Below, piece after piece: positions 18,307 to 25,790 of a DNA stretch of 64,000 nucleotides. The position numbers were made by a program, and so were the translations under genes. The stretch's first letter is position 1, and every line of letters begins with the position of its first letter. Source of the DNA: Vicinamibacteria bacterium (GTDB lineage: Bacteria; Acidobacteriota; Vicinamibacteria; Fen-336); assembly GCA_025994075.1 (NCBI GenBank), contig JAMQGV010000048.1:223332-287331 (forward strand). Reading direction: 5' to 3'. The notes below the pieces were generated by a model. It was not told where the DNA came from, ran no database searches, and saw nothing but the letters and a program-made list of their open reading frames with translations.

Positions 18307-20144
18307 TTGCCTCCCGGCCGCGGCGTCTCGCCCTCGCTGGTGGCGCGAGTGGCGACGAGCCGCGCGAGCTTGTCGATCCAGGCGGAGAGCGGCACCTCGG
18401 AACCGAGGTCGCCGGCGTGGCGGTGGCGCACCGAGACCTTCTCGCCGGCCGGGTCCGCCGCCTCCACCTTCCCCACCACGAACATGTACGGCACCTTCTG
18501 GAGCTGGGCCTCGCGGATCTTGTAGCCCATCTTCTCGGAGCGGTCGTCGACGTGGACGCGCAGGCCGGCCGCGCGCATCCGTGCCGCGACCTTCTCGGCG
18601 TGCTCCTTGTGGGCCTCGGCGACCGGGATGATCACGGCCTGCACCGGCGCCAGCCACATCGGGAACGCGCCCGCGTAGTGCTCGAGCAGGATGCCGAAGA
18701 AGCGCTCCATCGAGCCGTACAGCGCGCGGTGCACCATCAGCGGCTGGTGGCGAGCGCCGTCTTCGCCCACGTACTCGAGCTGGAAGCGGCGCGGCAGCGT
18801 GAAGTCGAACTGCACGGTGCAGAGCTGCCACTTGCGGCCGATGGCGTCGACCAGCTTGACGTCGATCTTGGGCCCGTAGAACGCGGCTTCGTCCGGGATC
18901 ACGGGAGCGGCCAGCCCGACCTTCTCGACCGCCCGCTTCAGCGCGTTCTCGGCGAGCTCCCACTGGTCGGCGGTGCCGTCGTACTTGCCGCTCTTGCCGC
19001 CGTCCCAGGTCGACAGCTCGGCCTCGTACTCCGTGAAGCCGAAGGTCGTCAGCACGTCCTTCGCGAACTCGAGGCAGCCGATCACCTCGGCCTCGACCTG
19101 CTCCGGCGTGCAGAAGATGTGGGCGTCGTCCTGCGTGAAGCCGCGCACGCGCAGCAGGCCGTGCAGCACGCCCGAGCGCTCGTAGCGGTAGACGGTGCCC
19201 AGCTCGCCCAGCCGGATCGGCAGCTCGCGGTAGCTGCGCAGCTTGTGCTGGTAGATCAGGATGTGGCCCGGGCAGTTCATCGGCTTGAGCTGGTACTCGG
19301 CGTCGTCCAGCTCCATCGTCGCGAACATGTTCTGGGCGTAGAACCCGGCGTGGCCCGAGGTCTCCCACAGCTTCTTCCGCATCACGTGCGGGGTGGCCAC
19401 CAGCGAGTAGCCGCGCGCCAGGTACTGGTCGCGCATCCAGTCCTCGAGCTGCTTGCGGACGAGGCCACCCTTGGGCAGGAAGAAGATCAGGCCGGGGCCG
19501 GCCAGCTCCTCGATGCTGATCAGCTCGAGTTCCTTGCCGAGCTTGCGGTGGTCGCGCTTCTTCGCCTCCTCGAGGCGGTGCAGGTACTGCTCCAGCTCCT
19601 CCTTCGTGAAGAAGGAGAAGCCGTAGAGGCGCTGCATCGAGGGGTTGCCCTCGCGGCCCTTCCAGTAGGCCGCGGTCGGCACCGGGTTGAGCTTGAAGGC
19701 CTTGATGTGCGAGGTGCTCGGCAGGTGCGGCCCGAGGCAGAAGTCGACGAACGAGCCCATCGTGTAGCACTGGACCTGCTCGCCGGCCTTCTCGCGGATC
19801 AGCTCGCACTTCAGGGTCTGCCCCTTCGACGCGAACAGTTCCAGCGCTTCGGCCTTGGGGATCAGCTTGCGCTCGATCGGGCGGTCCTCCGCCACGATGG
19901 CGGCCATCTTCTTCTCGATCGCCTCGAGGTCCTCGGGCGTGAACGGGCGCGAGACGAGGAAGTCGTAGAAGAAGCCGTCGTCCGTGGGCGGGCCGATCCC
20001 GCACTGCGCCTCGGGGAACAGCTCGGTCACCGCGGCCGCCAGCAGGTGGGCGGACGAGTGCCGGTAGATCTCGAGGGGGGAATCGGCCGGTTTCGTCTCG
20101 CCGGAGGGCCCGGTGGTGTCCAGGAGAGGTTCGCTCGTCGACAT
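18303..20144 (-). CDS. thrS: Threonyl-tRNA synthetase lacking the TGS domain
   Basis: Charges tRNA-Thr. The N-terminal TGS domain (about 60 residues in E. coli) is absent: the protein goes after some 20 residues straight into the editing domain (RHSSAHLLAAAV, then a CLGPHLPSTS site near residue 138). The class II catalytic core has motif 2 (YRYERSGVLHGLLRVRGFTQDDAHIF), zinc ligands in MNCPGHI, the DDAHIF His and the MVHRALYGS His, and a C-terminal anticodon-binding domain (PVQAVIIPVAE to the end). ATG at 20144 has no clear ribosome site. A tRNA gene 73 bases upstream rules out a hidden N-terminal extension. The length is 613 aa. Confidence 0.94.
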   Translation of the reverse strand: MSTSEPLLDTTGPSGETKPADSPLEIYRHSSAHLLAAAVTELFPEAQCGIGPPTDDGFFYDFLVSRPFTPEDLEAIEKKMAAIVAEDRPIERKLIPKAEALELFASKGQTLKCELIREKAGEQVQCYTMGSFVDFCLGPHLPSTSHIKAFKLNPVPTAAYWKGREGNPSMQRLYGFSFFTKEELEQYLHRLEEAKKRDHRKLGKELELISIEELAGPGLIFFLPKGGLVRKQLEDWMRDQYLARGYSLVATPHVMRKKLWETSGHAGFYAQNMFATMELDDAEYQLKPMNCPGHILIYQHKLRSYRELPIRLGELGTVYRYERSGVLHGLLRVRGFTQDDAHIFCTPEQVEAEVIGCLEFAKDVLTTFGFTEYEAELSTWDGGKSGKYDGTADQWELAENALKRAVEKVGLAAPVIPDEAAFYGPKIDVKLVDAIGRKWQLCTVQFDFTLPRRFQLEYVGEDGARHQPLMVHRALYGSMERFFGILLEHYAGAFPMWLAPVQAVIIPVAEAHKEHAEKVAARMRAAGLRVHVDDRSEKMGYKIREAQLQKVPYMFVVGKVEAADPAGEKVSVRHRHAGDLGSEVPLSAWIDKLARLVATRATSEGETPRPGGK

Positions 20145-20217
20145 CAGTCAGCGAGCATCGCGGGATTCACCGTTCAAACGCAGAGGCCTCCTCCGGCACT
20201 TTCGCCCCCCGGGGGGT

Positions 20218-20292
20218 TGGTAGGCGCGGGTGGAATTGAACCACCGACCCCTTCCGTGTCAAGGAAGTGCTCTACCACTGAGCCACGCGCCT
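20218..20292 (-). tRNA. tRNA-Val (anticodon GAC)
   Basis: A complete cloverleaf on the minus strand: acceptor AGGCGCG/CGCGCCT, D-arm GCTC-AGTGGTA-GAGC, anticodon stem CTTCC/GGAAG with loop TTGACAC (anticodon GAC), T-arm GGTGG-TTCAATT-CCACC, discriminator A and an encoded CCA end. It reads in the same direction as thrS. A perfect CCCCCCGGGGGG palindrome (20205-20216) follows the CCA and could form a short hairpin. Confidence 0.96.
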
Positions 20293-20340
20293 GACGAAAG
20301 GCCGACGAAGTGCGAATGTTAGAGGGGACTCCGGTGGCTG

Positions 20341-20727
20341 TCAACGCGCGGGCGAGGCATCGGGGGCCGGCAGCGGCTTGCGCGTCCAGCGCTCCCCCGC
20401 CAGCACCAGCGCCTCGTCGCCCAGCTCGTTGATCGGCAGCTTTTCCTCCGAGATCGAGCCGCTTTCGGCGGCGACGGAGAGGACGAGCGCTTCTCCTTCG
20501 ACGCGCCAGGTGCCCTTCTGCGGGCCCAGCACGTCGCTGAGGAAGCCGAGCTTGCCCGACAGCCGGCGCGTGAAACTGCCGTCGGCGAACAGGTCCAGCG
20601 TGCGCTTCGGGGAGTCGACGCTCTCCCAGCGGCCCCGCAGCCGCCGCTCCGTGAGCATCCCGCAGCCCGCGGCAACCACGCCCGCCAGCGCGAGCGCGGC
20701 GCCGGACAGCAGGCCGCGGCGGGTCAC
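20341..20727 (-). CDS. Putative lipoprotein
   Basis: Predicted outer-surface or periplasmic lipoprotein of 128 aa, family not recognised. Signal peptide MTRRGLLSGAALALAGVVAAGC ends in a lipobox (VAAGC) with Cys22 as the lipid-modified residue. The mature part (RGRWESVDSPKRTLDLFADGS and following) looks like a small beta-rich domain of the type that measures the effect of one term against another, as in copper-resistance-like lipocalin folds, but this is only an impression. The GTG start at 20727 overlaps the stop of the arginase-family gene (GTGA). Confidence 0.7.
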   Translation of the reverse strand: MTRRGLLSGAALALAGVVAAGCGMLTERRLRGRWESVDSPKRTLDLFADGSFTRRLSGKLGFLSDVLGPQKGTWRVEGEALVLSVAAESGSISEEKLPINELGDEALVLAGERWTRKPLPAPDASPAR

Positions 20728-21635
20728 AGGATCCGCTTGCCGAGCAGCGAGGCGATCAGCTCCGCGCCCAGCCTCGCGGTGCCGTTGCGCGTGTCGAACA
20801 CGGGGTTGAGCTCGACGAACTCGCAGCTCACGACCCTGTGGGTGTCGGCCAGCATCTCCATCGCCAGGTGCGCCTCGCGATACGAGATGCCGCCCGTCGC
20901 CGGGGTGCCGACGCCGGGCGCGTGGTCCGGGTCCATCGCGTCCATGTCGAAGCTGACGTGGATGCCGGCGGTGCCATTGCTGGCGCGCTTGATCGCCTCC
21001 TCCATCACGGCCCGCATCCCGCGTTCGTCGATGTCGCGCATCGTGAAGGCGTTGATGCCGGTCTGGCGGATGATCGCCCGCTCGGCCGCGTCGACGTCGC
21101 GCAGGCCGATGATCGCGGCCCGCGTGCCCTCGATCATCGGGCTGTGGGCGGAGATCGAGAGCAGCTCGGGCGCGCCCACGCCCAGCGCCACCGCGCAGGG
21201 CATGCCGTGGATGTTGCCGGTCGGCGAGGACTCGGGCGTGTTGGCGTCGCCGTGGGCGTCGAACCAGACGAGGCCCAGCTTCTCGCCGCGGGCGTGGAAG
21301 TGCTTCGACGCGCCGGCGATCGTGCCCATCGCGATCGAGTGGTCGCCGCCGAGCACCACCGGCACCCGGCCGCGGCCCAGCACGCCGGCCACGGTGTCGC
21401 GCACGGTCTCGCAGGTGGCCTTGATCTCGCGCAGGTACTTGAGCTTCGGGTTGCCGGGGTCCTGGGTCTCCTGGATCTGGACGTCGACGTCGCCGAGGTC
21501 TTCCACGTCGCAGCCCAGTTCGTGGGCCTTGCCGTGGATGTCGGCCACCCGCAGCGCCGAGGGGCCCATGTCGACGCCGCGACGGCCGGCGCCGAGGTCG
21601 AGGGGGACTCCGAGAATGGAAATGGGGCGGGACAT
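20724..21635 (-). CDS. rocF: Arginase family hydrolase
   Basis: Binuclear-manganese ureohydrolase, most likely arginase (L-arginine to ornithine and urea). Metal-ligand motifs are complete: GGDHSIAMG, WFDAHGDANTPE and SFDMDAMDPDHAPG, and the ending FVELNPVFDTRNGTARL is typical of arginase rather than agmatinase. Length is 303 aa from the ATG at 21635. An in-frame GTG at 21653 exists, but a promoter-like TTGACC-N18-TAGCGT with only eight bases to the ATG suggests leaderless initiation at 21635. The gene is divergent from the pilB-type gene and overlaps a lipoprotein gene downstream. Confidence 0.88.
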   Translation of the reverse strand: MSRPISILGVPLDLGAGRRGVDMGPSALRVADIHGKAHELGCDVEDLGDVDVQIQETQDPGNPKLKYLREIKATCETVRDTVAGVLGRGRVPVVLGGDHSIAMGTIAGASKHFHARGEKLGLVWFDAHGDANTPESSPTGNIHGMPCAVALGVGAPELLSISAHSPMIEGTRAAIIGLRDVDAAERAIIRQTGINAFTMRDIDERGMRAVMEEAIKRASNGTAGIHVSFDMDAMDPDHAPGVGTPATGGISYREAHLAMEMLADTHRVVSCEFVELNPVFDTRNGTARLGAELIASLLGKRIL

Positions 21636-21643
21636 GCGGGTCG

Positions 21644-21673
21644 ACGCTAGCACGCGATTTTCCGCACGGTCAA
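21644..21673 (-). promoter_or_regulatory. Promoter of the arginase-family gene
   Basis: On the minus strand TTGACC (21673-21668) and TAGCGT (21649-21644) are separated by 18 bases, and eight bases separate the -10 element from the ATG at 21635. Transcription would begin at or within a base or two of the start codon. Confidence 0.5.
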
Positions 21674-21692
21674 CGAACCGTCACGCGCGGGT

Positions 21693-21722
21693 TTGACCGG
21701 CTCGAACGCCGGCCTGAATAAT
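21693..21722 (+). promoter_or_regulatory. Promoter of the pilB-type gene
   Basis: TTGACC (21693-21698), an 18-base spacer and AATAAT (21717-21722) precede the ATG at 21730 by seven bases. It is back to back with the promoter of the arginase-family gene. Confidence 0.55.
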
Positions 21723-21729
21723 GACCGTC

Positions 21730-23502
21730 ATGCCGAGCGCCCCCGCACCGCGCCGCCCGCCGGCGGCCGCCCCCGCCGCAGCGAATCCCCCCGAGCGGCC
21801 CGAACTCCTCACCACCCTGGTCTCGCAGAAGGTCCTGACGACCGAGCAGGCCGAGCGCGCCCGCCGCGCCGCCCGGCTCGGCAACCTGGCGATCGAGCAG
21901 GCGCTGCAACAGCAGGGGCTCGCCACCGAGGTCCAGATCGCGCAGGCGATCGCCGCCCAGTCCGGCCTCCCGTTCGCGCGGCTCAACCCGCTCGACCTCG
22001 ACCTCGACGTCGTGACCGGGGCGCTGTCCGGGCCGTTCGCGCGCCGCCACGGGATCGTGGCGATTTCCAAGGCCGGGGGCGTGCTGACGGTCGCCGTCCA
22101 CGACCCGTGGGCGCCCTTCCCGCTCGAGGAGATCCACCAGAAGACCGGGCTGGAGGTGAAGCGGGTGGTCGCCACCCGCAGCGACGTGGAGGCCGTCAAC
22201 AAGGGCTTCTACGACCTCAAGACCAGCCTGACCACGGCCCAGAAGCAGCTCGAGTCGAGCCGCGTCTCCAGCGTCGACCTCGGCAACCAGGAGTTCCTGT
22301 CGGCCTCGGCCGACGAGCTGGACCCGGCGGCCGCCCCGGTCGTGCGCGCGCTCGACCACATGCTGAACTACGCGTTCGAGCAGCGCGCCTCCGACATCCA
22401 CTTCGAGCCCAAGCGCGAGCTGACGCTGGTGCGGCTGCGGATCGACGGCGTGCTGCACGACGTGCACGTGATCCCGAAGATCGTGTACCAGGCGCTGGTC
22501 TCGCGCATCAAGCTGCTCTCGGGCTGCAACATCGCCGAGAAGCGGCGGCCGCAGGACGGCCGCATCAAGCGCGAGCAGGGCGGGCGCGAGGTCGAGCTGC
22601 GCGTGTCCACGATGCCGACCGCCTTCGGCGAGAAGGCGGTGCTGCGCATCTTCGACCCCGAGATCCTGCTGAAGGGCGTGGACGAGCTGGGGCTGTCGCC
22701 GCGCGACCTGCCCCGCTTCTACGAGTTCATCTCGCGCACCAACGGCATCCTGCTGGTGACGGGGCCGACCGGCAGCGGCAAGACCACGACGCTGTACTCG
22801 ATCCTCAAGCACCTGTCGCGGCCCGAGCTCAACATCGTCACCATCGAGGACCCGATCGAGATGGTGCACGAGGACTTCAACCAGGTCGCGGTGCGCCCGC
22901 AGATCGACGTCACCTTCGCGAACGCGCTGCGCACGGTGCTGCGCCAGGACCCAGACGTGATCATGGTCGGCGAGGTCCGCGACGCCGAGACGGCGGAGAA
23001 CGCCGTGCAGGCCGCGCTGACGGGCCACCTGGTGCTCACGACGCTGCACACGAACGATGCGCCCTCGTCCGTCACCCGCCTGCTCGACCTCGGCGTCCCC
23101 CACTTCCTGATCACCTCGACGCTGATCGGCGTGCTGGCCCAGCGCCTCGTGCGCATCAACTGCCCCCACTGCTCCGAGCAGCACGCGCCGACCCGCGAGG
23201 AGGCGGCCGAGCTGGCGCTGCCGCCGGACGCGATGACCGGCGTGGTCTTCCGCGCGGGCCGGGGCTGCCTCGAGTGCCGGCAGACGGGCTACTCCGGACG
23301 CGACGGCATCTACGAGGTGATGGCGATGAGCGAGCGGCTGCGCCAGCTCGTCACCGACCGCGCCGGAGCCGAGGCGATCCAGAAGGCGGCCCGCGCCGAG
23401 GGCCTGCGCACGCTGCGCGAGGCCGGAATCGAGAAGGTGTTCCGCGGCACCACGACCGTCGCCGAGCTGGTCCGCGTCACCGGGCGGGTGCGCCCCGCCT
23501 GA
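21730..23502 (+). CDS. pilB: Type IV pilus / type II secretion assembly ATPase (PilB/GspE)
   Basis: Hexameric ATPase that drives pilin or pseudopilin assembly at the inner membrane. After a Pro/Ala-rich start come an N-terminal MshEN-like domain (LGNLAIEQALQQQGLATEVQIAQAIA), the secretion ATPase core with RASDIHFEP, Walker A GPTGSGKTTT near residue 345, Asp box TIEDPIEM, Walker B DPDVIMVGEVRD, and a His box (TGHLVLTTLHTND). A tetracysteine zinc site (CPHC...CLEC) follows. The ATG at 21730 is favoured by promoter geometry; an in-frame ATG at 21721 would add three residues. No other pilus or secretion genes are in the window, so PilB versus GspE cannot be decided. Confidence 0.92.
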   Translation: MPSAPAPRRPPAAAPAAANPPERPELLTTLVSQKVLTTEQAERARRAARLGNLAIEQALQQQGLATEVQIAQAIAAQSGLPFARLNPLDLDLDVVTGALSGPFARRHGIVAISKAGGVLTVAVHDPWAPFPLEEIHQKTGLEVKRVVATRSDVEAVNKGFYDLKTSLTTAQKQLESSRVSSVDLGNQEFLSASADELDPAAAPVVRALDHMLNYAFEQRASDIHFEPKRELTLVRLRIDGVLHDVHVIPKIVYQALVSRIKLLSGCNIAEKRRPQDGRIKREQGGREVELRVSTMPTAFGEKAVLRIFDPEILLKGVDELGLSPRDLPRFYEFISRTNGILLVTGPTGSGKTTTLYSILKHLSRPELNIVTIEDPIEMVHEDFNQVAVRPQIDVTFANALRTVLRQDPDVIMVGEVRDAETAENAVQAALTGHLVLTTLHTNDAPSSVTRLLDLGVPHFLITSTLIGVLAQRLVRINCPHCSEQHAPTREEAAELALPPDAMTGVVFRAGRGCLECRQTGYSGRDGIYEVMAMSERLRQLVTDRAGAEAIQKAARAEGLRTLREAGIEKVFRGTTTVAELVRVTGRVRPA

Positions 23503-24414
23503 ATGGACAACCTCACCCACTCGCTCGCCGGCTGGACGATCGCCCGCGCCGGCCTCGGCCGCGTCTCCCCCGGCGCCACCGCGGCGCTGGTGCTGGCCTC
23601 CAACCTGCCCGACCTCGACATCGTCGCGGGGCTGGCGGGCACCGCGTCGTACCTCGCGCACCATCGCGACCTGACCCACTCGGTCGTCGGGCTGTTGCCC
23701 CAGGCGCTGCTGCTGGCCGCGGCGCTGGCGCGGTTCGTGAGAGGCGCCCGCTTCGGGCCGCTGTTCGGTTGCGCGCTGCTCGGCCTCGGACTTCACGTCG
23801 TGATGGACCTGTGGACGAGCTACGGGACCCGGGCGCTGACCCCGCTGATGAACTACTGGTTCGCGTGGGACCTGGTGTTCATCGTGGACCCGTGGATCCT
23901 GGCGGCGCTCGGGACCGGGATCTTCCTGTCCAGGCGCCTCGACGCGCCGCGGCCGGCCCGGGTCGCGCTGCTCGCCTGCGCGCTGTACGTGGGCGGACGG
24001 GGCGTGGCCCACGACGCCGCGGTCCGCGCCACGATCGCCGCGATCGACGAGCCCGTGTACCGCGTCGCCGCGCTGCCGGAACCGATCGACCCGTTGCGCT
24101 GGCGAGTGCTGGCCGACGCGGGCGGCGCGTACCACGTCGGCAAGCTGCGGCTCGGCGGCGACCCGCCGAAGCTGGACCGGCGGGCCAAGACCGCCGAGAG
24201 CCCGCTGGTCGCCCGCATCCGCGAGTCCTCCGCGGTCGCGGCGATCTTCCTGGACTTCTCGCGCTGGCCGTGGCTGGAAGTGGAAGACACGCCGGCCGGA
24301 AAGGCGGTCGTCTGGAGCGACCTGCGCTTCGACTTCCCCGAGCGCCGCGGCTTCGTGACCCGCGTCCAGGTCGACGCCGAAGGCCGCATCCTGTCGGAGC
24401 GGTTCGAGTTCTAG
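23503..24414 (+). CDS. Membrane-bound metal-dependent hydrolase, YdjM/DUF457 family
   Basis: Integral membrane protein of 303 aa. The N-terminal MDNLTHSLAGWTIARAG, NLPDLDIV and HHRDLTHSVVG motifs carry the conserved His and Asp residues of the YdjM (LexA-regulated) family of predicted metal-dependent hydrolases. Five or six hydrophobic segments occupy residues 20-190, and a soluble C-terminal domain of about 110 residues follows. The ATG directly abuts the pilB stop, so it is co-transcribed. Its substrate is unknown. Its TAG stop lies in a CTAG that also contains the stop of the convergent AMMECR1 gene. Confidence 0.85.
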   Translation: MDNLTHSLAGWTIARAGLGRVSPGATAALVLASNLPDLDIVAGLAGTASYLAHHRDLTHSVVGLLPQALLLAAALARFVRGARFGPLFGCALLGLGLHVVMDLWTSYGTRALTPLMNYWFAWDLVFIVDPWILAALGTGIFLSRRLDAPRPARVALLACALYVGGRGVAHDAAVRATIAAIDEPVYRVAALPEPIDPLRWRVLADAGGAYHVGKLRLGGDPPKLDRRAKTAESPLVARIRESSAVAAIFLDFSRWPWLEVEDTPAGKAVVWSDLRFDFPERRGFVTRVQVDAEGRILSERFEF

Positions 24415-24953
24415 GGGGTGGGGTCGGAGAAGACCTCGGCCTCGAAGGCTTCGATCGTCGTGGCGGGGTCGCGCCAGGCGGTCTCGGGGAGGCCGGCCTT
24501 GCGGCAGGTCGCGGCGAGGAACTGCTCGCGGTCCCAGCCGAACTGCGCCGGCACCTGCGGCAGCAGCAGGCCGCGCCGTCCTCCGCGGCTGACGATCAGG
24601 CCGTGACGGCCGCACTCGACCTCGTCCGCGCGGATCGGGCGTGGCGAGGTCAGCAGCGAGATCTCGATCTGCAGGCCGGTCAGTTCGTCCGCCCGCACCG
24701 GCGGGAAGCGCGGGTCGCGGGTCGCCGCGGCAATCGCGGCGTCGCGCACCGTGCGCGGGTGCGGGTCGTCGGACTCGATGAAGCCGATGCAGCCCCGCAG
24801 CGCTCCCTCGCGATCGTGCAGCGAGACGAAGGCGCCGCCGCGCGAGGCGTCTTCCGGCTGCGGCGCCGGCCCGGAGCCGGGCGCGCCGATCGCGCCCGCG
24901 ATCGCGTGGCGGGCCAGCGCCAGCAGCGCCTCGCGCTCGGCCGCGGCCGTCAC
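24411..24953 (-). CDS. amrA: AMMECR1 domain protein (AmmeMemoRadiSam system protein A)
   Basis: Small cytoplasmic protein of 180 aa with the AMMECR1 core: FVSLHDREGALRGCIGFIES, then RDPRFPPVRADELTGLQIEISLL, EVECGRHGLIVSRGGRRGLLLPQVP and a C-terminal CRKAGLPETAW. The exact biochemical role is not established. The GTG start at 24953 overlaps the MEMO stop (GTGA), so both are made together. The third member usually found with them, a radical SAM protein (AmrS), is not within this window. Confidence 0.9.
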   Translation of the reverse strand: MTAAAEREALLALARHAIAGAIGAPGSGPAPQPEDASRGGAFVSLHDREGALRGCIGFIESDDPHPRTVRDAAIAAATRDPRFPPVRADELTGLQIEISLLTSPRPIRADEVECGRHGLIVSRGGRRGLLLPQVPAQFGWDREQFLAATCRKAGLPETAWRDPATTIEAFEAEVFSDPTP

Positions 24954-25786
24954 GCCGCCGCCCACACCGCGGCCGACACGTAGCCGACGACGCGCGACTT
25001 GTCGAACAGCCCGGCGTCCCCGGAGTCGGCCCGCCGCAGCACCTCGCACCGCGCGTCCCGTCCCGCGCCCAGCGCGCGCAGCAGCGCCGCCACCGCGCCG
25101 CCACCGCAGGCGTGGTGTGGATCGCCCTCCCACAGCCGCTCGAAGGCGGTTCCATCCGCGCTCTCGAGGGCCGCCAGCACCTGGCCGTCGAGGCGCCCGG
25201 CCACCGTCGCCGACTGGTAGTGGGACAGGTCGCTCGAGGCCACGAACAGGACGTCGGCGCGCTCGCGCGCGACCGCGGCGAGGCCGGCCGCGAGGGCGTG
25301 GTGCTCGCCGGTCTCCTGCGTCCCGAGCAGCACCGGCACGATCCGCGCCCGTGGCGCCACCACCTGCAGGAACGGGAGCTGCATCTCGAGCGAGTGCTCG
25401 AGGCGGTGCGCGGCGGGCAGCGCCACGAAAGGCGGACCACACGCGAGCAGTCGCGCGGCCACCTCGGCGTCGATCTCGCAGGCTCCCAGCGGCGTCTCGA
25501 ACGCGCCCTCCGGGTAGACCGCCAGGCCCTCGAAGTCGCCGCGGTGGGAGGGGCCGGCGAGCACGATCGTCGCCGGCGGCTGCGCGGCCAGCAGCGAGTA
25601 GCCCCAGGCGGCGACGGGGCCCGAGTACATCAGGCCGGCGTGGGGGCTGATCAGGCCCGCCAGGCGTCCGTGGCGTGGCAGCGCCGGCACGGCATGCAGC
25701 ATCTCCTCGACCTCGCGGCGCAGCGCCGCGGGGTGGCCGGGATACCAGCTCCCGGCGATCGGCGACCGGCGGACGGGTCCGCTCAT
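24950..25786 (-). CDS. amrB: MEMO1 family protein (AmmeMemoRadiSam system protein B)
   Basis: Protein of 278 aa related to human MEMO1 and class III extradiol dioxygenases. Family marks are RSPIAGSWYPGHPAALRREV at the start, LISPHAGLMYSGP (His ligand), GPSHRGDFEGLAVYP (second His), EHSLEMQLPFLQ, and SSDLSHYQ (third His). These residues form the metal/Cys site in MEMO1, which binds copper or iron. ATG at 25786 has a GGTAGGGGG site only four bases after the branching enzyme stop. Together with AMMECR1 this forms a conserved module of unsettled function. Confidence 0.92.
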   Translation of the reverse strand: MSGPVRRSPIAGSWYPGHPAALRREVEEMLHAVPALPRHGRLAGLISPHAGLMYSGPVAAWGYSLLAAQPPATIVLAGPSHRGDFEGLAVYPEGAFETPLGACEIDAEVAARLLACGPPFVALPAAHRLEHSLEMQLPFLQVVAPRARIVPVLLGTQETGEHHALAAGLAAVARERADVLFVASSDLSHYQSATVAGRLDGQVLAALESADGTAFERLWEGDPHHACGGGAVAALLRALGAGRDARCEVLRRADSGDAGLFDKSRVVGYVSAAVWAAA

Positions 25787-25790
25787 CCCC

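Noticed and set aside
20205..20216. CCCCCCGGGGGG palindrome after tRNA-Val as an intrinsic terminator
   Set aside because: There is no loop of normal size and no T-run follows.
21670..25440. Minus-strand frame of 1256 codons across the pilB and YdjM region
   Set aside because: Covers three genes with clear families on the other strand or in another frame; no motif of its own.
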